Translations under genes and position numbers: made by a program
Shown: positions 1 to 9,339 of the stretch, in pieces
How the letters are laid out: each line of letters starts with the position of its first letter
How positions within the stretch are numbered: the first letter of the stretch is position 1
Notes under the pieces: model-generated
Database searches by the model: none
What the model was told of the DNA's origin: nothing
Seen by the model: the letters and a program-made list of their open reading frames with translations, nothing else
DNA from: an uncultured SAR86 cluster bacterium
GTDB taxonomy: Bacteria > Pseudomonadota > Gammaproteobacteria > Magnimaribacterales > AG-339-G14
Assembly: GCA_902527995.1 (NCBI GenBank)
Contig: CABZRA010000006.1
Span: 1 to 39,316 of the forward strand
Length of the DNA stretch: 39,316 bases
Direction of reading: 5' to 3'

Positions 1-2
1 AA

Positions 3-725
3 AAACATTATACAAATCTTGAAAAATCATATTCTAAAGTCGGCGATTTAACGTGGCAATATGAGGATTTTCTTGAAGAAAATATTAATTTCTCTAGGAG
101 CCTCTATACCTTGCAAAGCCTGTCTAATCGATGCCCAAAACCAAAAAATTTAGAGGTATATGCTTTAGTTTCCGGTTTAAGTTTTAGAAATAATTTTACT
201 AGGAGACTGGTAGCAATACAGGAGCAAATTTCCAAAACTTTAGAAGATAGTCTATGTTATTGGGTTAAGCCTAATAATTTAGGTGTAGAGTATGCAGTAT
301 TTAAATGGCCTGATGACCAGTGGGACAAGGCGAATTTAAAAATTATCAAAAATGCGCTCGTGTCGATTCAAAAACCCTCTTATAACTTTTGTATTAGAGG
401 TATACAAATAAATTCAGATGGTTGTGTGATTGCTAAGGGTTTTGATCAATCCAATACACTTTTCCAAATACGTGAACAGCTAAAATATGATCTGCCTTTT
501 ATTCCAAAGAAGCAATCAGGATGGGCTCATGTGCCTTTGGGTAGGATACTTGAGCCACTGGGCAAAGAGAAGTTTGCTAAATTAAAGAAACTTATTGAAC
601 CCTTGTTAAAAAAGGATATTGCGACAACAGAAATTAACGACATGAAGCTTGTTCATGAGACTAGGTGGTATATGGAAGAGAAAACTATTCTAGTTGAGTA
701 TCCTTTTAGAGGTAATCATAAGTAG
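3..725 (+). CDS. Degenerate 2H phosphoesterase-like protein, 5' truncated by the window edge
   Basis: The reading frame is open from base 3 with no stop, so the gene starts before the window. A TTG at 111 is available but nothing marks it as the true start, because coding-like sequence continues upstream of it. The last ~170 residues fit the 2H (2'-5' RNA ligase/CPDase) fold: a first strand block YAVFKWP where the first HxT/S motif would lie, then GWAHVPLGRI where the second HxTxxR motif lies, then KLVHETRWYM resembling the family's final strand. The first His is absent and the second motif reads HVP, so classic phosphodiesterase catalysis is doubtful. The stop codon is 23 bases before the preferred start of the cytidylyltransferase-aminotransferase fusion, suggesting co-expression. 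The fold call is by eye and moderate to low; the function is unknown. Confidence 0.45.
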   Translation, partial: KHYTNLEKSYSKVGDLTWQYEDFLEENINFSRSLYTLQSLSNRCPKPKNLEVYALVSGLSFRNNFTRRLVAIQEQISKTLEDSLCYWVKPNNLGVEYAVFKWPDDQWDKANLKIIKNALVSIQKPSYNFCIRGIQINSDGCVIAKGFDQSNTLFQIREQLKYDLPFIPKKQSGWAHVPLGRILEPLGKEKFAKLKKLIEPLLKKDIATTEINDMKLVHETRWYMEEKTILVEYPFRGNHK

Positions 726-748
726 TGGCAATCACGCGAGCTTCATTT

Positions 749-2815
749 ATGAATAAAAGACCTCGAGTTGTAGCGGTAATTCAGGCGAGGATGGACTCTA
801 CCAGGCTACCCGGAAAGACAATGATGGACTTATGTGGTACCCCGCTTATTGGAAGATTAATTTCGCAATTAAGCAATTCACGCACACTTGATAGTATTGT
901 GATTGCTACAAGTAATAAGGCTGCAGATAACGTTATAGTTAAATATTGTGAAAATATTGGAGTTGATGTTGTTTGTGGTTCCCATGATGATGTGCTGAGC
1001 AGATATGTGCATGCGGCAGAAAGAACAAATGCAGAAATTGTTGTTCGCCTAACTGGTGACTGTCCTTTACATTCATCTGACACGGTGGACGAAGTAGTAG
1101 AGGCCTTCTTAAATACTGACGCTGTGGATTATGCAAGTAATACTAGTCCATATACTCGCCCTGAAGGCCAGGATGTAGAAGTGTTTACTACAGATATCTT
1201 GAGGCAGGCTAATCTCTCAGCCGATCACGGCCCCGATCGAGAGCACGTAACTCCTTGGATTCGAAGAAATGTAATTGATAACAAGCTTGATGTATATCAC
1301 AAAGGACCTAATAATAGTAAATTACGATGGTCTGTTGATTATCAAGATGATTTTGAATTTGTACAATCGGTTTGGTCATATTTAGATAGATTTGGCTCAG
1401 GCCCTTTTAATTTTGAGGAAATTATGAAAGCAGTTAATGAAAGTAAAGCAACTCAAGGGAAGTCAATAATTAATGAGGGTTTCTATAAATCAATTTATAA
1501 TCAGGTTACTAATGAGCCTGCTGCTCCACTCACTCTTGACAAGAGTTTTGAATGGTTAGAACGCAGTGATAAAGTAATTCCTGGAGGCGCACAGACATAT
1601 TCTAAAAGTTGGCGTCATCACATTCGAGGAGTAAGCCCAATTTTCCTCGAAAAAGGCAAAGGTGCATTGGTTACTGATGTAGACGGCAATCAATATGTGG
1701 ATTTAATACAAGGGCTGCTTCCCAATATTTTGGGTTATGGTCATGAGGAAGTTAATAAAGCTGCGCTTGAAAGAGCCAACGAGGGTCACAGTTTTTCTAT
1801 AGCACATCCATTGGAAGTAGAACTTGCTGAAAGATTATGTTCCATTATCCCTTGTGCGGAAATGATTAGGTTTGGTAAAAATGGATCAGATGCTACTGCT
1901 GGAGCAGTTAGAGCGGCACGTGCTTTTACTAAAAGAGAGCATGTAGCTGTATGTGGTTATCATGGTTGGCAAGATTGGTTTATTGGAACAACTTCGAGAA
2001 ATGCAGGAGTTCCCAGAGGTGTCCAGGACTTGGCGCATCCATTTCCATACAATGATCTGGATTCCTTAGAGAAACTATTATCTTCTATGCAGGGTAAATT
2101 TGCTGCAGTAATTATGGAGCCTGTTAACTTTTATTGGCCAGATGCAGGATACCTAGAAAAAGTAAAAGAAATAACACACAAACATGGTGCGCTACTAATA
2201 TTTGATGAAATATGTTCTGGATTTCATTTTGGTTTAGGTGGTGCTCAGAAACTTTTTGATGTATTGCCAGATCTTAGTACTTTTGGTAAAGCAATGGGGA
2301 ATGGATGGCCAATTAGTTGCATAGGTGGCAGACGTGAAATAATGCAGATTTTTGATGATGCATTTGTCAGTTTTACTTTTGCAGGAGATGTTTCAGCGAT
2401 GGCTGCATCAAATAAGGTACTCGATATTTTAGAAACTGGCGATGCTTATGCTCGAATGTCATCGGCCGGAACCAAGTTATTTGATGGGGCTATGGTTATG
2501 GCTCGTGAAGCTAATTTAGAAAATAATTTTGTGTTAAAGGGACATCCTCACTGGCCTACTTTTTCTTTTGTAGATGATATGGGAGAGGACGACCCTATTA
2601 CTAAGGCGTTTTGGATTCAAGAACTTACTAGAAGAGGAGTGTTAATATTGACAACATTCAACATATCCTCAGCTCTTGATGAAAAATGCACAACTCAAGT
2701 GCTCGAAGCTTTTGCCCATGCTTTTAAAAGAATTGCTCATGCAAAAAGTTCTGGTGTTAATCTCATCTCATGGCTTGATGGACCTCCATGCACGCCAGCA
2801 TTTAAAGCCAGGTAA
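749..2815 (+). CDS. Fused SpsF-like cytidylyltransferase and GSAM-like class III aminotransferase
   Basis: This is a two-domain protein. Residues ~5-240 are an SpsF/KdsB-type nucleotidyltransferase with the signature IQARMDSTRLPGK and the acidic RLTGDCPL segment, so it should load a sugar or small acid with CMP. Residues ~270-690 are a PLP-dependent class III aminotransferase of the glutamate-1-semialdehyde aminomutase type, with VIPGGAQ, FGKNGSDA, FDEICSGF and the Schiff-base lysine in STFGKAMGNG (about residue 514 counted from the ATG at 749). The ATG at 749 is preferred because SpsF proteins begin a few residues before the IQAR motif; an in-frame GTG at 725 would add eight residues. In a polysaccharide cluster the aminotransferase half more likely aminates a sugar or keto-acid precursor than serves haem synthesis. 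Domain identities are strong; the substrate is unknown. Confidence 0.88.
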   Translation: MNKRPRVVAVIQARMDSTRLPGKTMMDLCGTPLIGRLISQLSNSRTLDSIVIATSNKAADNVIVKYCENIGVDVVCGSHDDVLSRYVHAAERTNAEIVVRLTGDCPLHSSDTVDEVVEAFLNTDAVDYASNTSPYTRPEGQDVEVFTTDILRQANLSADHGPDREHVTPWIRRNVIDNKLDVYHKGPNNSKLRWSVDYQDDFEFVQSVWSYLDRFGSGPFNFEEIMKAVNESKATQGKSIINEGFYKSIYNQVTNEPAAPLTLDKSFEWLERSDKVIPGGAQTYSKSWRHHIRGVSPIFLEKGKGALVTDVDGNQYVDLIQGLLPNILGYGHEEVNKAALERANEGHSFSIAHPLEVELAERLCSIIPCAEMIRFGKNGSDATAGAVRAARAFTKREHVAVCGYHGWQDWFIGTTSRNAGVPRGVQDLAHPFPYNDLDSLEKLLSSMQGKFAAVIMEPVNFYWPDAGYLEKVKEITHKHGALLIFDEICSGFHFGLGGAQKLFDVLPDLSTFGKAMGNGWPISCIGGRREIMQIFDDAFVSFTFAGDVSAMAASNKVLDILETGDAYARMSSAGTKLFDGAMVMAREANLENNFVLKGHPHWPTFSFVDDMGEDDPITKAFWIQELTRRGVLILTTFNISSALDEKCTTQVLEAFAHAFKRIAHAKSSGVNLISWLDGPPCTPAFKAR

Positions 2816-2924
2816 ATTTTATTAATATAAAATAAATTCTAAATGCGCAATTCTAAAAAATAGATTAGAAATCTAATAATTTTTATTTAATTTTAGTATT
2901 TCTTCATAAAAGTATATTAAGTTT

Positions 2925-4376
2925 ATGGTTAATAAAATTGATAAAGAATTCACCATCTTGACGATAGGCTGGTTTCCAGTTCTTATAGATAGACTTTTCA
3001 TTCCTATAGAGGCTAAAACTAAAATTAACTTTATTCACTGTCTCATGGATAACCCAGAGAGTTTAAGCATTATTAAAGAAAAATATCCAAAACCTAAGTT
3101 CATTTCAATATTAAAGGCAGAAGAAGAATTTTCAATTGAACCAGATTATAAATTGTTGGCAAGCATCGAATCTTTAGGCGTACCAACAATCAAAAGCATG
3201 ATTTTAGGTGATCCATATATAAAAAATCGCTCTGAATATGAATCTTTTGGCTACGCAACTTTTCTTGCTCGCTCCTTAAAGAAAACTTTTCAGGAATTAA
3301 AGCCAGACGTTGTTCTCGCTTCAAACGATCAGATCCACTCAGGTATAAGCTTAGCTATAGCAAAATCGTTGAATATTCCATGGGTTACTATGGCATTTAC
3401 TTCTATACCCGATAACTTAACTAGTTTTTGTTGTAGTTTAACTCCTGATACGATAATCCCCATATCACCTCAGATCAATAATAAGCACAGAAGTGAGGCA
3501 AAATCTCTTGTGGATAAGGTAATATCTGGCAAACAGCAAGTAGTGGCATATATAGAGCCTAACTCTTTTCTTGGTAGAGTTAGTATGTATAGTGTTTACA
3601 TTAAAAATTTGTTGAAGAGGATGATCGCAGGTCCTAGGCGAAGAGTTGAACTCTATACTGCGCCGACAATATGGGAGAGAGTGAAAGATATTTCTCGGCG
3701 ATCAGTAAACACTTTCACGTTGCCTCTAAAACAAATGCTTAGTTCGCCCCCAGCGGGACGTTATATTTACTACCCGCTCCATATGTCACCAGAGTCCATG
3801 ATTGATACCTGGGCGCCATTTTATCAGGATCAAATGGCTTTTATACGTCAACTATCATTTTCCATACCTGCAGATGTTGAATTCGTTGTAAAATTACATT
3901 TTAGTGATCCATATAACTATGGTTACTTTGAATTGAAGAACCTAATGCGTCATTACAATGTTCGTATAGCTAATCCCTTTGTTCCTAGCCGTCCATTTCT
4001 TGATGGGGCATCTCTAGTAGTTGGAATTACAGGTACATCAAATTTTGAGGCTGCGGTAAGAGGCAAACCTGTTTTGAAATTCGGTAATTCTCCTTACCAG
4101 CATTTTCCAAGAACTGAGAGAGCGTTGCGTCCACATGAACTTAATAGTCAGATTCAAAGAATGCTTAAGATGCCTTCACCTAGTGAGGACGAAATAGTAG
4201 AGTCTGTTGCTGTCTTTATGTCACGTTATATGCCAGGACAAATTAATGATTGGAACAGGCCATATGAATTGGACGAGCTTGATAAATATGCAGACTGTTA
4301 CTCAGCACTTGCTAGATATCTTGAAACTCCAGGTATAAAAGAGAATTGGTATAAACAACCTCCATTTGTTGAGTAA
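2925..4376 (+). CDS. Capsule-synthesis-type GT-B glycosyltransferase-like protein
   Basis: This is a 483-residue soluble protein without signal peptide or membrane segments. The C-terminal half (about 280-440) has the pattern of capsule polysaccharide synthesis/Kdo-transferase-like GT-B proteins: a YIYYPLHMSPE strand-loop, then VEFVVKLHF, a segment placing the sugar-nucleotide site around PFVPSRPFLDGASLVVG, and ITGTSNFEAAVRGKPVLKFG, which matches the TGT-x-x-E-A-x-x-x-x-K-P-V motif of that fold. The N-terminal half includes PDVVLASNDQIHSG, plausible as the acceptor domain. It lies 109 bases after the aminotransferase fusion and overlaps the TTG start region of the next gene, so both are probably translated from one mRNA. 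Donor and acceptor cannot be told from sequence. A CDP-glycerol-type transferase is an alternative. Confidence 0.62.
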   Translation: MVNKIDKEFTILTIGWFPVLIDRLFIPIEAKTKINFIHCLMDNPESLSIIKEKYPKPKFISILKAEEEFSIEPDYKLLASIESLGVPTIKSMILGDPYIKNRSEYESFGYATFLARSLKKTFQELKPDVVLASNDQIHSGISLAIAKSLNIPWVTMAFTSIPDNLTSFCCSLTPDTIIPISPQINNKHRSEAKSLVDKVISGKQQVVAYIEPNSFLGRVSMYSVYIKNLLKRMIAGPRRRVELYTAPTIWERVKDISRRSVNTFTLPLKQMLSSPPAGRYIYYPLHMSPESMIDTWAPFYQDQMAFIRQLSFSIPADVEFVVKLHFSDPYNYGYFELKNLMRHYNVRIANPFVPSRPFLDGASLVVGITGTSNFEAAVRGKPVLKFGNSPYQHFPRTERALRPHELNSQIQRMLKMPSPSEDEIVESVAVFMSRYMPGQINDWNRPYELDELDKYADCYSALARYLETPGIKENWYKQPPFVE

Positions 4377-5751
4377 TAATATTTTGATACATTCAAACTT
4401 TATAAAATTTGAAAATTTATTAATAGCGGCGATACTTTTTTATAGCGGTTTGGTTTTTTGTTTGCCAGTTCTTCCTCATTCATCGTGGGCAGAAACGATG
4501 AATTACCCTTGGTGGGCTAGCAGAATACAGTTTAACCTCATCATATTAAATGAAGCTTTATTTATTGTTTGGTTATTGCTGTTTGGCGGAAAATTTGTCT
4601 TGAGAAATATCTTTGACAAATTAGGTATACCAACTCGTCAAGCTGCAATATGCCTAATTTTTTTAGGGGTTTGGTGTGGTGTTGTCTCTGTAATTTTAGA
4701 TTTTTCCACAATTACACAAAATGTTGGCAGAACGTTTAGGCTGATACTGCTTGCTTTTATGTTGATAGCGGCAGTAAAGTGGGCAAAAAATTTAGGCATC
4801 TTTGTATTAGTGTGTTTTGTATTTGGAATACTAGTAGGTACCATTATTAATCTTATAATTTCATTTCAAAATCCATTTATTATGTGGGGATCCTTTCGTT
4901 TGCATGGGCAGAATACACCAGGAGTCTGGATTGGTTTAGCTGCACATCTTTCGGCATGGCTTTTTGCATTATCTAAAGATGTAAAAACAAAAATATTTTC
5001 TGCAGTTACTTTTTTTGTTTGTAGTTTTGCTTGCTTGCTAAGTTTTTCGAGAATTGGATGGATAGTTTTAGGGTTTGGAGTTATCTCCTGGCTTATTCTT
5101 TTAACTTTTAAAGCGAAATCTAATAGTAGAAAGAATACATTTATTACCTTTTTTATTCTTTTAATACCATTAAGCGTGCTTATTCCATCTTCACAATTCA
5201 CAAACATATCTAGCGATGTTATAAAACTAGTTAATCAGAAATCTTGGATAGGTAGTGTTAGTAACTCAGAGAGATATAGTTACATCTTTGGAACTGCCGA
5301 AATCGTTCTAAAAAATCCGCTTGGAGTAGGTTATTCAGGATTTTATGATGAAATGATAGAAACACAAATATATAAATCTGGGGAAGCTGCCAGAGAAACA
5401 AGACCCGAAGAAGCAAACCCTCATATGACTTTTCTTTGGTATGCTAGCACTGGGGGGATTTTAGCTTCCTTTTTATCAATCTTTTTATTTTATTTCTTGG
5501 CAAGGTCTATTAAAAATAATCTGATTAGACTATTTGGTCGACCTGGGTTGGTATTGTCGATTTGCTTTATAGTTTCAATGTTCATGATTGGAGTAACAGT
5601 ACCTTATTTATTCAATAGCCTTATTTTTTATCTCCCAGTAGCAATTACATCTGGCTTGGTAACATCTCGGTTGGATCGAGATCATGAATTTGATTTCTTG
5701 GTTGCCAACGGAATCTCTCGTAGAAGTAATTTTAGCAGCCAGACTAATTAG
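4366..5751 (+). CDS. O-antigen polymerase/ligase-type membrane protein (Wzy/WaaL family)
   Basis: This is a polytopic inner-membrane protein of ~460 residues with roughly ten to eleven hydrophobic segments, beginning with one at about residues 15-37. The large periplasmic loop carries KNPLGVGYSGFYDE followed by NPHMTFLWYASTGG, the layout of the O-antigen ligase/polymerase family, where the loop Arg and His residues handle the lipid-linked glycan. It would polymerise undecaprenyl-linked repeat units or ligate the glycan. The start is uncertain: TTG codons at 4366, 4369 and 4384 are in frame and no ATG occurs before the first membrane segment. The GAG at 4371-4373 would serve the 4384 TTG best. 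The first two TTGs overlap the end of the preceding gene, implying coupling. As the only such protein here, Wzy is more likely than WaaL. Confidence 0.8.
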   Translation: MLSNNILIHSNFIKFENLLIAAILFYSGLVFCLPVLPHSSWAETMNYPWWASRIQFNLIILNEALFIVWLLLFGGKFVLRNIFDKLGIPTRQAAICLIFLGVWCGVVSVILDFSTITQNVGRTFRLILLAFMLIAAVKWAKNLGIFVLVCFVFGILVGTIINLIISFQNPFIMWGSFRLHGQNTPGVWIGLAAHLSAWLFALSKDVKTKIFSAVTFFVCSFACLLSFSRIGWIVLGFGVISWLILLTFKAKSNSRKNTFITFFILLIPLSVLIPSSQFTNISSDVIKLVNQKSWIGSVSNSERYSYIFGTAEIVLKNPLGVGYSGFYDEMIETQIYKSGEAARETRPEEANPHMTFLWYASTGGILASFLSIFLFYFLARSIKNNLIRLFGRPGLVLSICFIVSMFMIGVTVPYLFNSLIFYLPVAITSGLVTSRLDRDHEFDFLVANGISRRSNFSSQTN

Positions 5752-5911
5752 AATAGTTCTTAAATTAATACCATCTCATCGAGTACAAATACAGAAATTT
5801 TTTTTATGATTTTTACGAACATGATACATTCAAACACATACTTTTATGAATGCGTTTTTAAACCATACTTAAGAAGTTGGAGCTTGAATTGAAATCAACT
5901 AATCTTTTGGA

Positions 5912-7078
5912 ATGTATAATATTTGGTGTTTTGTCATGTTAGGCAAGAAACTTGTTTCTGGATTCGGGATACTTTTTGAACCGACAAAGACTACATCAGG
6001 TCAACGTTTTTTTAAGGAAATGTTTGAAACTCTGGAATCTGAGGTTGTTCCATTCGAGCAACGGCCTAAGATAGTGCTTTTAAATATCTCTGCTCCTTGG
6101 TTTGAGTTCTTTAAAGCCAAGTGGCGTAGACAAAAGTTGGTAGTGCGTGTAGATGGGTTATGGATGGACAGAATTTCATTGCCTTATTTAGAACAGTTCT
6201 CGTGGCCTATGAGAGCCTTATTGAGCATGGGTTTATATTATCCTCGATTACATAACCCTTTAGCCCATATTGCTAATTTCTTTGTTCAAAATTATACAGC
6301 TTTTTTCCGAATTGCCTTGGCTGATCATGTGATTTATCAGTCAGAATATTCTCGTGTTTTACACCAAACTTATTTTCCAAAAAAAACCTCTAATATTATT
6401 GTAAATGGTTCTACTTTTAAGGGAGGGTTAATACCTACGAAGAAAAATTTAACAGAAATAAGGTTGGTTGTTATTTATAGCGCACAATCTAGTAAATGTA
6501 TCTATGAAACAGTTCAGTTTGTCCGATGGCTTTTTGAAGAGAAAGGCTTGTCAGTAGAGCTTGTAATTCTTGGTTATACTGGCGAGATACCAGAAATGGC
6601 ACCCAGGGACATGAAGCAGTTGATAGAGAATTCTCAATTTGTAAGGACACTTCCTTGGTTTAATGAGTTTACTAATGAAATAAGTGCCGAGCTAAATACA
6701 GCTGACTGTTATCTTTGCTTCAGTCGAAGAGACCCATGCCCTAACGCGGTCGTAGAAAGCATGGCTCATGGCTTGCCTGTAGTTGGAATTGCTAGTGGAG
6801 GGATACCAGATATTGTAGGCGATGCTGGCGAGCTGGTGCCGATAGATGACTTTTGCAATGGATTTTTTGCAGCACATCGTTGGGAGCATGACTTCAGACC
6901 TATCAGTTTTGATAGTGTATATGAAGCGCTGCAGAAAGTTTTAGATGCCCCACAAGAGTATCGGTCTAGGGTCAAACGACGCTTTTTAAGCCAACTTGAT
7001 ATTTCAGTTACAGCTAAGTTTTATGCAGATGTGCTTATAGAGGTAGGAATGTTAGATGACTCAGGAAAGGATTTGTAA
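5912..7078 (+). CDS. GT4 family glycosyltransferase
   Basis: This is a 388-residue GT-B fold enzyme. The C-terminal nucleotide-sugar domain is clear: a VIYSAQSSK strand-turn, FVRTLPWFNE, then CFSRRDPCPNAVVESMAHG followed by LPVVGIASGGIPDIVGDAGE, the E-x7-E type donor-binding motif of retaining GT4 enzymes. The N-terminal domain is less conserved, as expected for the acceptor side. It should add one sugar to a lipid-linked intermediate at the inner face of the membrane. An ATG at 5912 and a second in-frame ATG at 5936 (residue 9) are both possible; neither has a good Shine-Dalgarno. It is separated by 160 bases from the polymerase upstream and 181 bases from the next gene; a TATAAT at 7185-7190 in the latter gap lacks a matching -35 box. 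Confidence 0.85.
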   Translation: MYNIWCFVMLGKKLVSGFGILFEPTKTTSGQRFFKEMFETLESEVVPFEQRPKIVLLNISAPWFEFFKAKWRRQKLVVRVDGLWMDRISLPYLEQFSWPMRALLSMGLYYPRLHNPLAHIANFFVQNYTAFFRIALADHVIYQSEYSRVLHQTYFPKKTSNIIVNGSTFKGGLIPTKKNLTEIRLVVIYSAQSSKCIYETVQFVRWLFEEKGLSVELVILGYTGEIPEMAPRDMKQLIENSQFVRTLPWFNEFTNEISAELNTADCYLCFSRRDPCPNAVVESMAHGLPVVGIASGGIPDIVGDAGELVPIDDFCNGFFAAHRWEHDFRPISFDSVYEALQKVLDAPQEYRSRVKRRFLSQLDISVTAKFYADVLIEVGMLDDSGKDL

Positions 7079-7259
7079 TTCTTTTCGTATATTTGGAACT
7101 CTCTCATAATGCATTCTTTTATTAGTTTCAAAAAGTTAAATTTAGGTATAACTTTAATCACATTCTTGAATTATAGTCTAACATTATAATATCAATATTA
7201 GTCTTCACTTTGCTTTCGCTATATTATTTTAAGGTGGAGAATAAAATAGGAAGTTTAAA

Positions 7260-8201
7260 ATGAAAACTATATTAATTACCGGAGTTGCGGGCAATATTGG
7301 AAGCGCATTGGCTCAGGCGTTATTAAAAAGAGATGATTACTATATTGTCGGAGTAGATAATCTTGTAACAGGTTCTTTAACCAAACTACCAAAATTTTCC
7401 GACAGATTTCATTTTATCAAAGCGGATGTAAACAATTACCAAGAAATTTCAGCGATCTTTCTTTCAAGGCAATTTGACTATGTGTTTCATTTTGCAGCTT
7501 TAGTTGGAGTCCAGAGAACTCTAAATAACCCACTGCTAGTTTTAGATGACATAGATGGGGTGAGAAATATTTTATCTCTCTCAAAAAACTCTATTGTGTC
7601 AAGAGTATTCTTTTCATCCTCATCAGAAGTGTATGGTGAGCCTGTAACTTTACCTCAACATGAGGAAACAACCCCTTTAAATTCTAAACTACCATACGCC
7701 ATAGTTAAAAATCTAGCTGAAGCATACTTTCGCTCTTACTTTGATGAGCATGGCCTTTCATACACGATTTTTAGGTTCTTCAATACTTATGGCCCTAACC
7801 AGAGTGAGGACTTCGTTGTTCCAAGATTTTTGAAGAAAGCGCTCCAAAACCAACCTCTTCAGATTAACGGAGATGGAAGTCAAACTAGAACATTCTGTTA
7901 TATTGATGACAATATTGATACGATAATATCCTGTCTTGAAAAGCATCTTTATATAAATGATGTTCTTAATATTGGCTCAGATGTCGAATATACAATAAAG
8001 GAGCTAGCAGACATGACTATAAAGACCACTAAATCCAAATCTATTATTGAGCACCTCCCACCACTTAAGGAAGGTGATATGACTAGAAGACAGCCAGATA
8101 TATCCAAAATGAAATCTGCCTTGTGTCGTGAATTAATCCCAATCGAGGACGGGCTTAATGTTTTGACTGCTCATTATCTAAAGAAAACTGAGAGTGAATA
8201 A
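7260..8201 (+). CDS. Extended SDR: NAD-dependent nucleotide-sugar epimerase/dehydratase
   Basis: This is a 313-residue extended short-chain dehydrogenase. The N-terminal ITGVAGNIGSAL is the GxxGxxG cofactor motif, HFAALVG the conserved NAG-region equivalent, SSSSEVYG holds the catalytic Ser/Thr strand, YAIVK is the YxxxK catalytic pair, and FFNTYGPNQ plus the C-terminal RRQPDISK are typical of the UDP-glucose epimerase/UDP-glucuronate decarboxylase/GDP-mannose dehydratase group. It therefore modifies an NDP-sugar in the cytoplasm. The ATG has a good ribosome site, AGGAAG at 7248-7253. Its stop overlaps the GTG of the next glycosyltransferase by eight bases, so product and transferase may be linked: the modified sugar may be the donor for that enzyme. 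The precise reaction is not decided by visible residues. Confidence 0.85.
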   Translation: MKTILITGVAGNIGSALAQALLKRDDYYIVGVDNLVTGSLTKLPKFSDRFHFIKADVNNYQEISAIFLSRQFDYVFHFAALVGVQRTLNNPLLVLDDIDGVRNILSLSKNSIVSRVFFSSSSEVYGEPVTLPQHEETTPLNSKLPYAIVKNLAEAYFRSYFDEHGLSYTIFRFFNTYGPNQSEDFVVPRFLKKALQNQPLQINGDGSQTRTFCYIDDNIDTIISCLEKHLYINDVLNIGSDVEYTIKELADMTIKTTKSKSIIEHLPPLKEGDMTRRQPDISKMKSALCRELIPIEDGLNVLTAHYLKKTESE

Positions 8202-9261
8202 GAATATTAGAATTACATATTTGTGGGCCGAGATCACGGGATACGTAACTGGTGTATTAGATGCTCTGTGCAAGGACCATGACGTATCGGTTGATGTTGT
8301 TCACTGGGATAAAAGTAATCCTGATAGTACCTTTTACCAAATAGATGAATCTAAGCCGATAAACTTCTATAAGCGTTCAGAGCATACTCAAGATGATATC
8401 TTGAAAATCCTGTGTGACGGACAGCCTGATATCGTTGTTGTATCTGGCTGGGAAGATAAAGGTTATATTTGGGCATGTCGACGCTACAAAAGACTGTACC
8501 CTAAGACAAAATTTGTCGCGGGTATAGACGATCAATTACGCAAGACTATCAGGCAAAGACTTGGACGAATATACTATAAGTTATTTTATCGGGCTGTATT
8601 TGATTTTATGTGGGTAGCAGGTAGCGAACAGTTCGCTTTCGCGCGTACGTTTGGATATAGTCAAAATAGTATAATATCTAATCTTTACTCCGGTGTATTT
8701 TGTAAAATTAATCAGGAGCATAAACATATAAAAAGATTTGTATACTGCGGCAGACTGGCTCATTCAAAGGGTACAGATTTAATAATTTTGGCACATAAGC
8801 GCTTACCCGAAGAATTAAGAAAAATTTGGCCATTAGTTATTATTGGATCAGGTGACATGCTTACCTTTTTGGAAAGTAACAAAGATCAATATATACAACA
8901 TATTAGTTTTATCCAACCCAGTGAGCTTCGCCTAGAATTAAGAAAGGGCGGTGTTGGAACTATGCCAAGCAGATGGGGAGGCGAGCAATGGGGGGTTGCA
9001 ATTCATGAGTATGCACAATTTGGCATGCCCTTATTATTAAGCAATGAATGTGGTGCTGCTAATGAATTTCTTATCTCTGGATTAAATGGCTTTAAATTTA
9101 TTAATGGTAATTTAGATGATTTACACAAAGGTATGAAAAAATTTACCTCCATGAATGAAAAAGAATATATAGAAATGTCAAAAAATAGCACATTATTGAG
9201 CCGTAAGATTAACCCTGAAATAAGTGCCGCCTCGCTACTTTCTGTTTTGTATGATAATTAA
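8194..9261 (+). CDS. GT4-like glycosyltransferase
   Basis: This is a 355-residue GT-B glycosyltransferase starting with GTG inside the end of the upstream epimerase gene (ATG is not available nearby), a layout that implies translational coupling. The donor-domain strands are readable: RFVYCGRLAHSKGTDLII, LVIIGSGDML, and GTMPSRWGGEQWGVAIHEYA followed by GMPLLLSNECGAANEFL, corresponding to the E-x7-E region of GT4 enzymes with Glu-257/Gln and His-Glu positions somewhat divergent. The N-terminal part (DIVVVSGWEDKGYIWACRRY) is the acceptor domain. It probably transfers the sugar made by the neighbouring SDR onto the growing repeat unit. Family assignment is good; linkage and substrate are unknown. 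Confidence 0.8.
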   Translation: MNKNIRITYLWAEITGYVTGVLDALCKDHDVSVDVVHWDKSNPDSTFYQIDESKPINFYKRSEHTQDDILKILCDGQPDIVVVSGWEDKGYIWACRRYKRLYPKTKFVAGIDDQLRKTIRQRLGRIYYKLFYRAVFDFMWVAGSEQFAFARTFGYSQNSIISNLYSGVFCKINQEHKHIKRFVYCGRLAHSKGTDLIILAHKRLPEELRKIWPLVIIGSGDMLTFLESNKDQYIQHISFIQPSELRLELRKGGVGTMPSRWGGEQWGVAIHEYAQFGMPLLLSNECGAANEFLISGLNGFKFINGNLDDLHKGMKKFTSMNEKEYIEMSKNSTLLSRKINPEISAASLLSVLYDN

Positions 9262-9339
9262 AATGAGATTTGTATCTAAAAGATTTAGAGGATTTGTTAT
9301 CTCATTCAATCGTCCTCTATTAGAATTTAAATCCAGCAC

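Noticed and set aside
781-1136. Antisense frames of 65-100 codons opposite the cytidylyltransferase domain
   Set aside because: The + strand protein has clear SpsF motifs here, and the antisense translations show no motif or sensible composition.
4385-5835. Repeated 14-base sequence TGATACATTCAAAC at 4385-4398 and 5822-5835
   Set aside because: Exact 14-base repeats are expected a few times by chance in an AT-rich window of this size, and the copies share no functional position.
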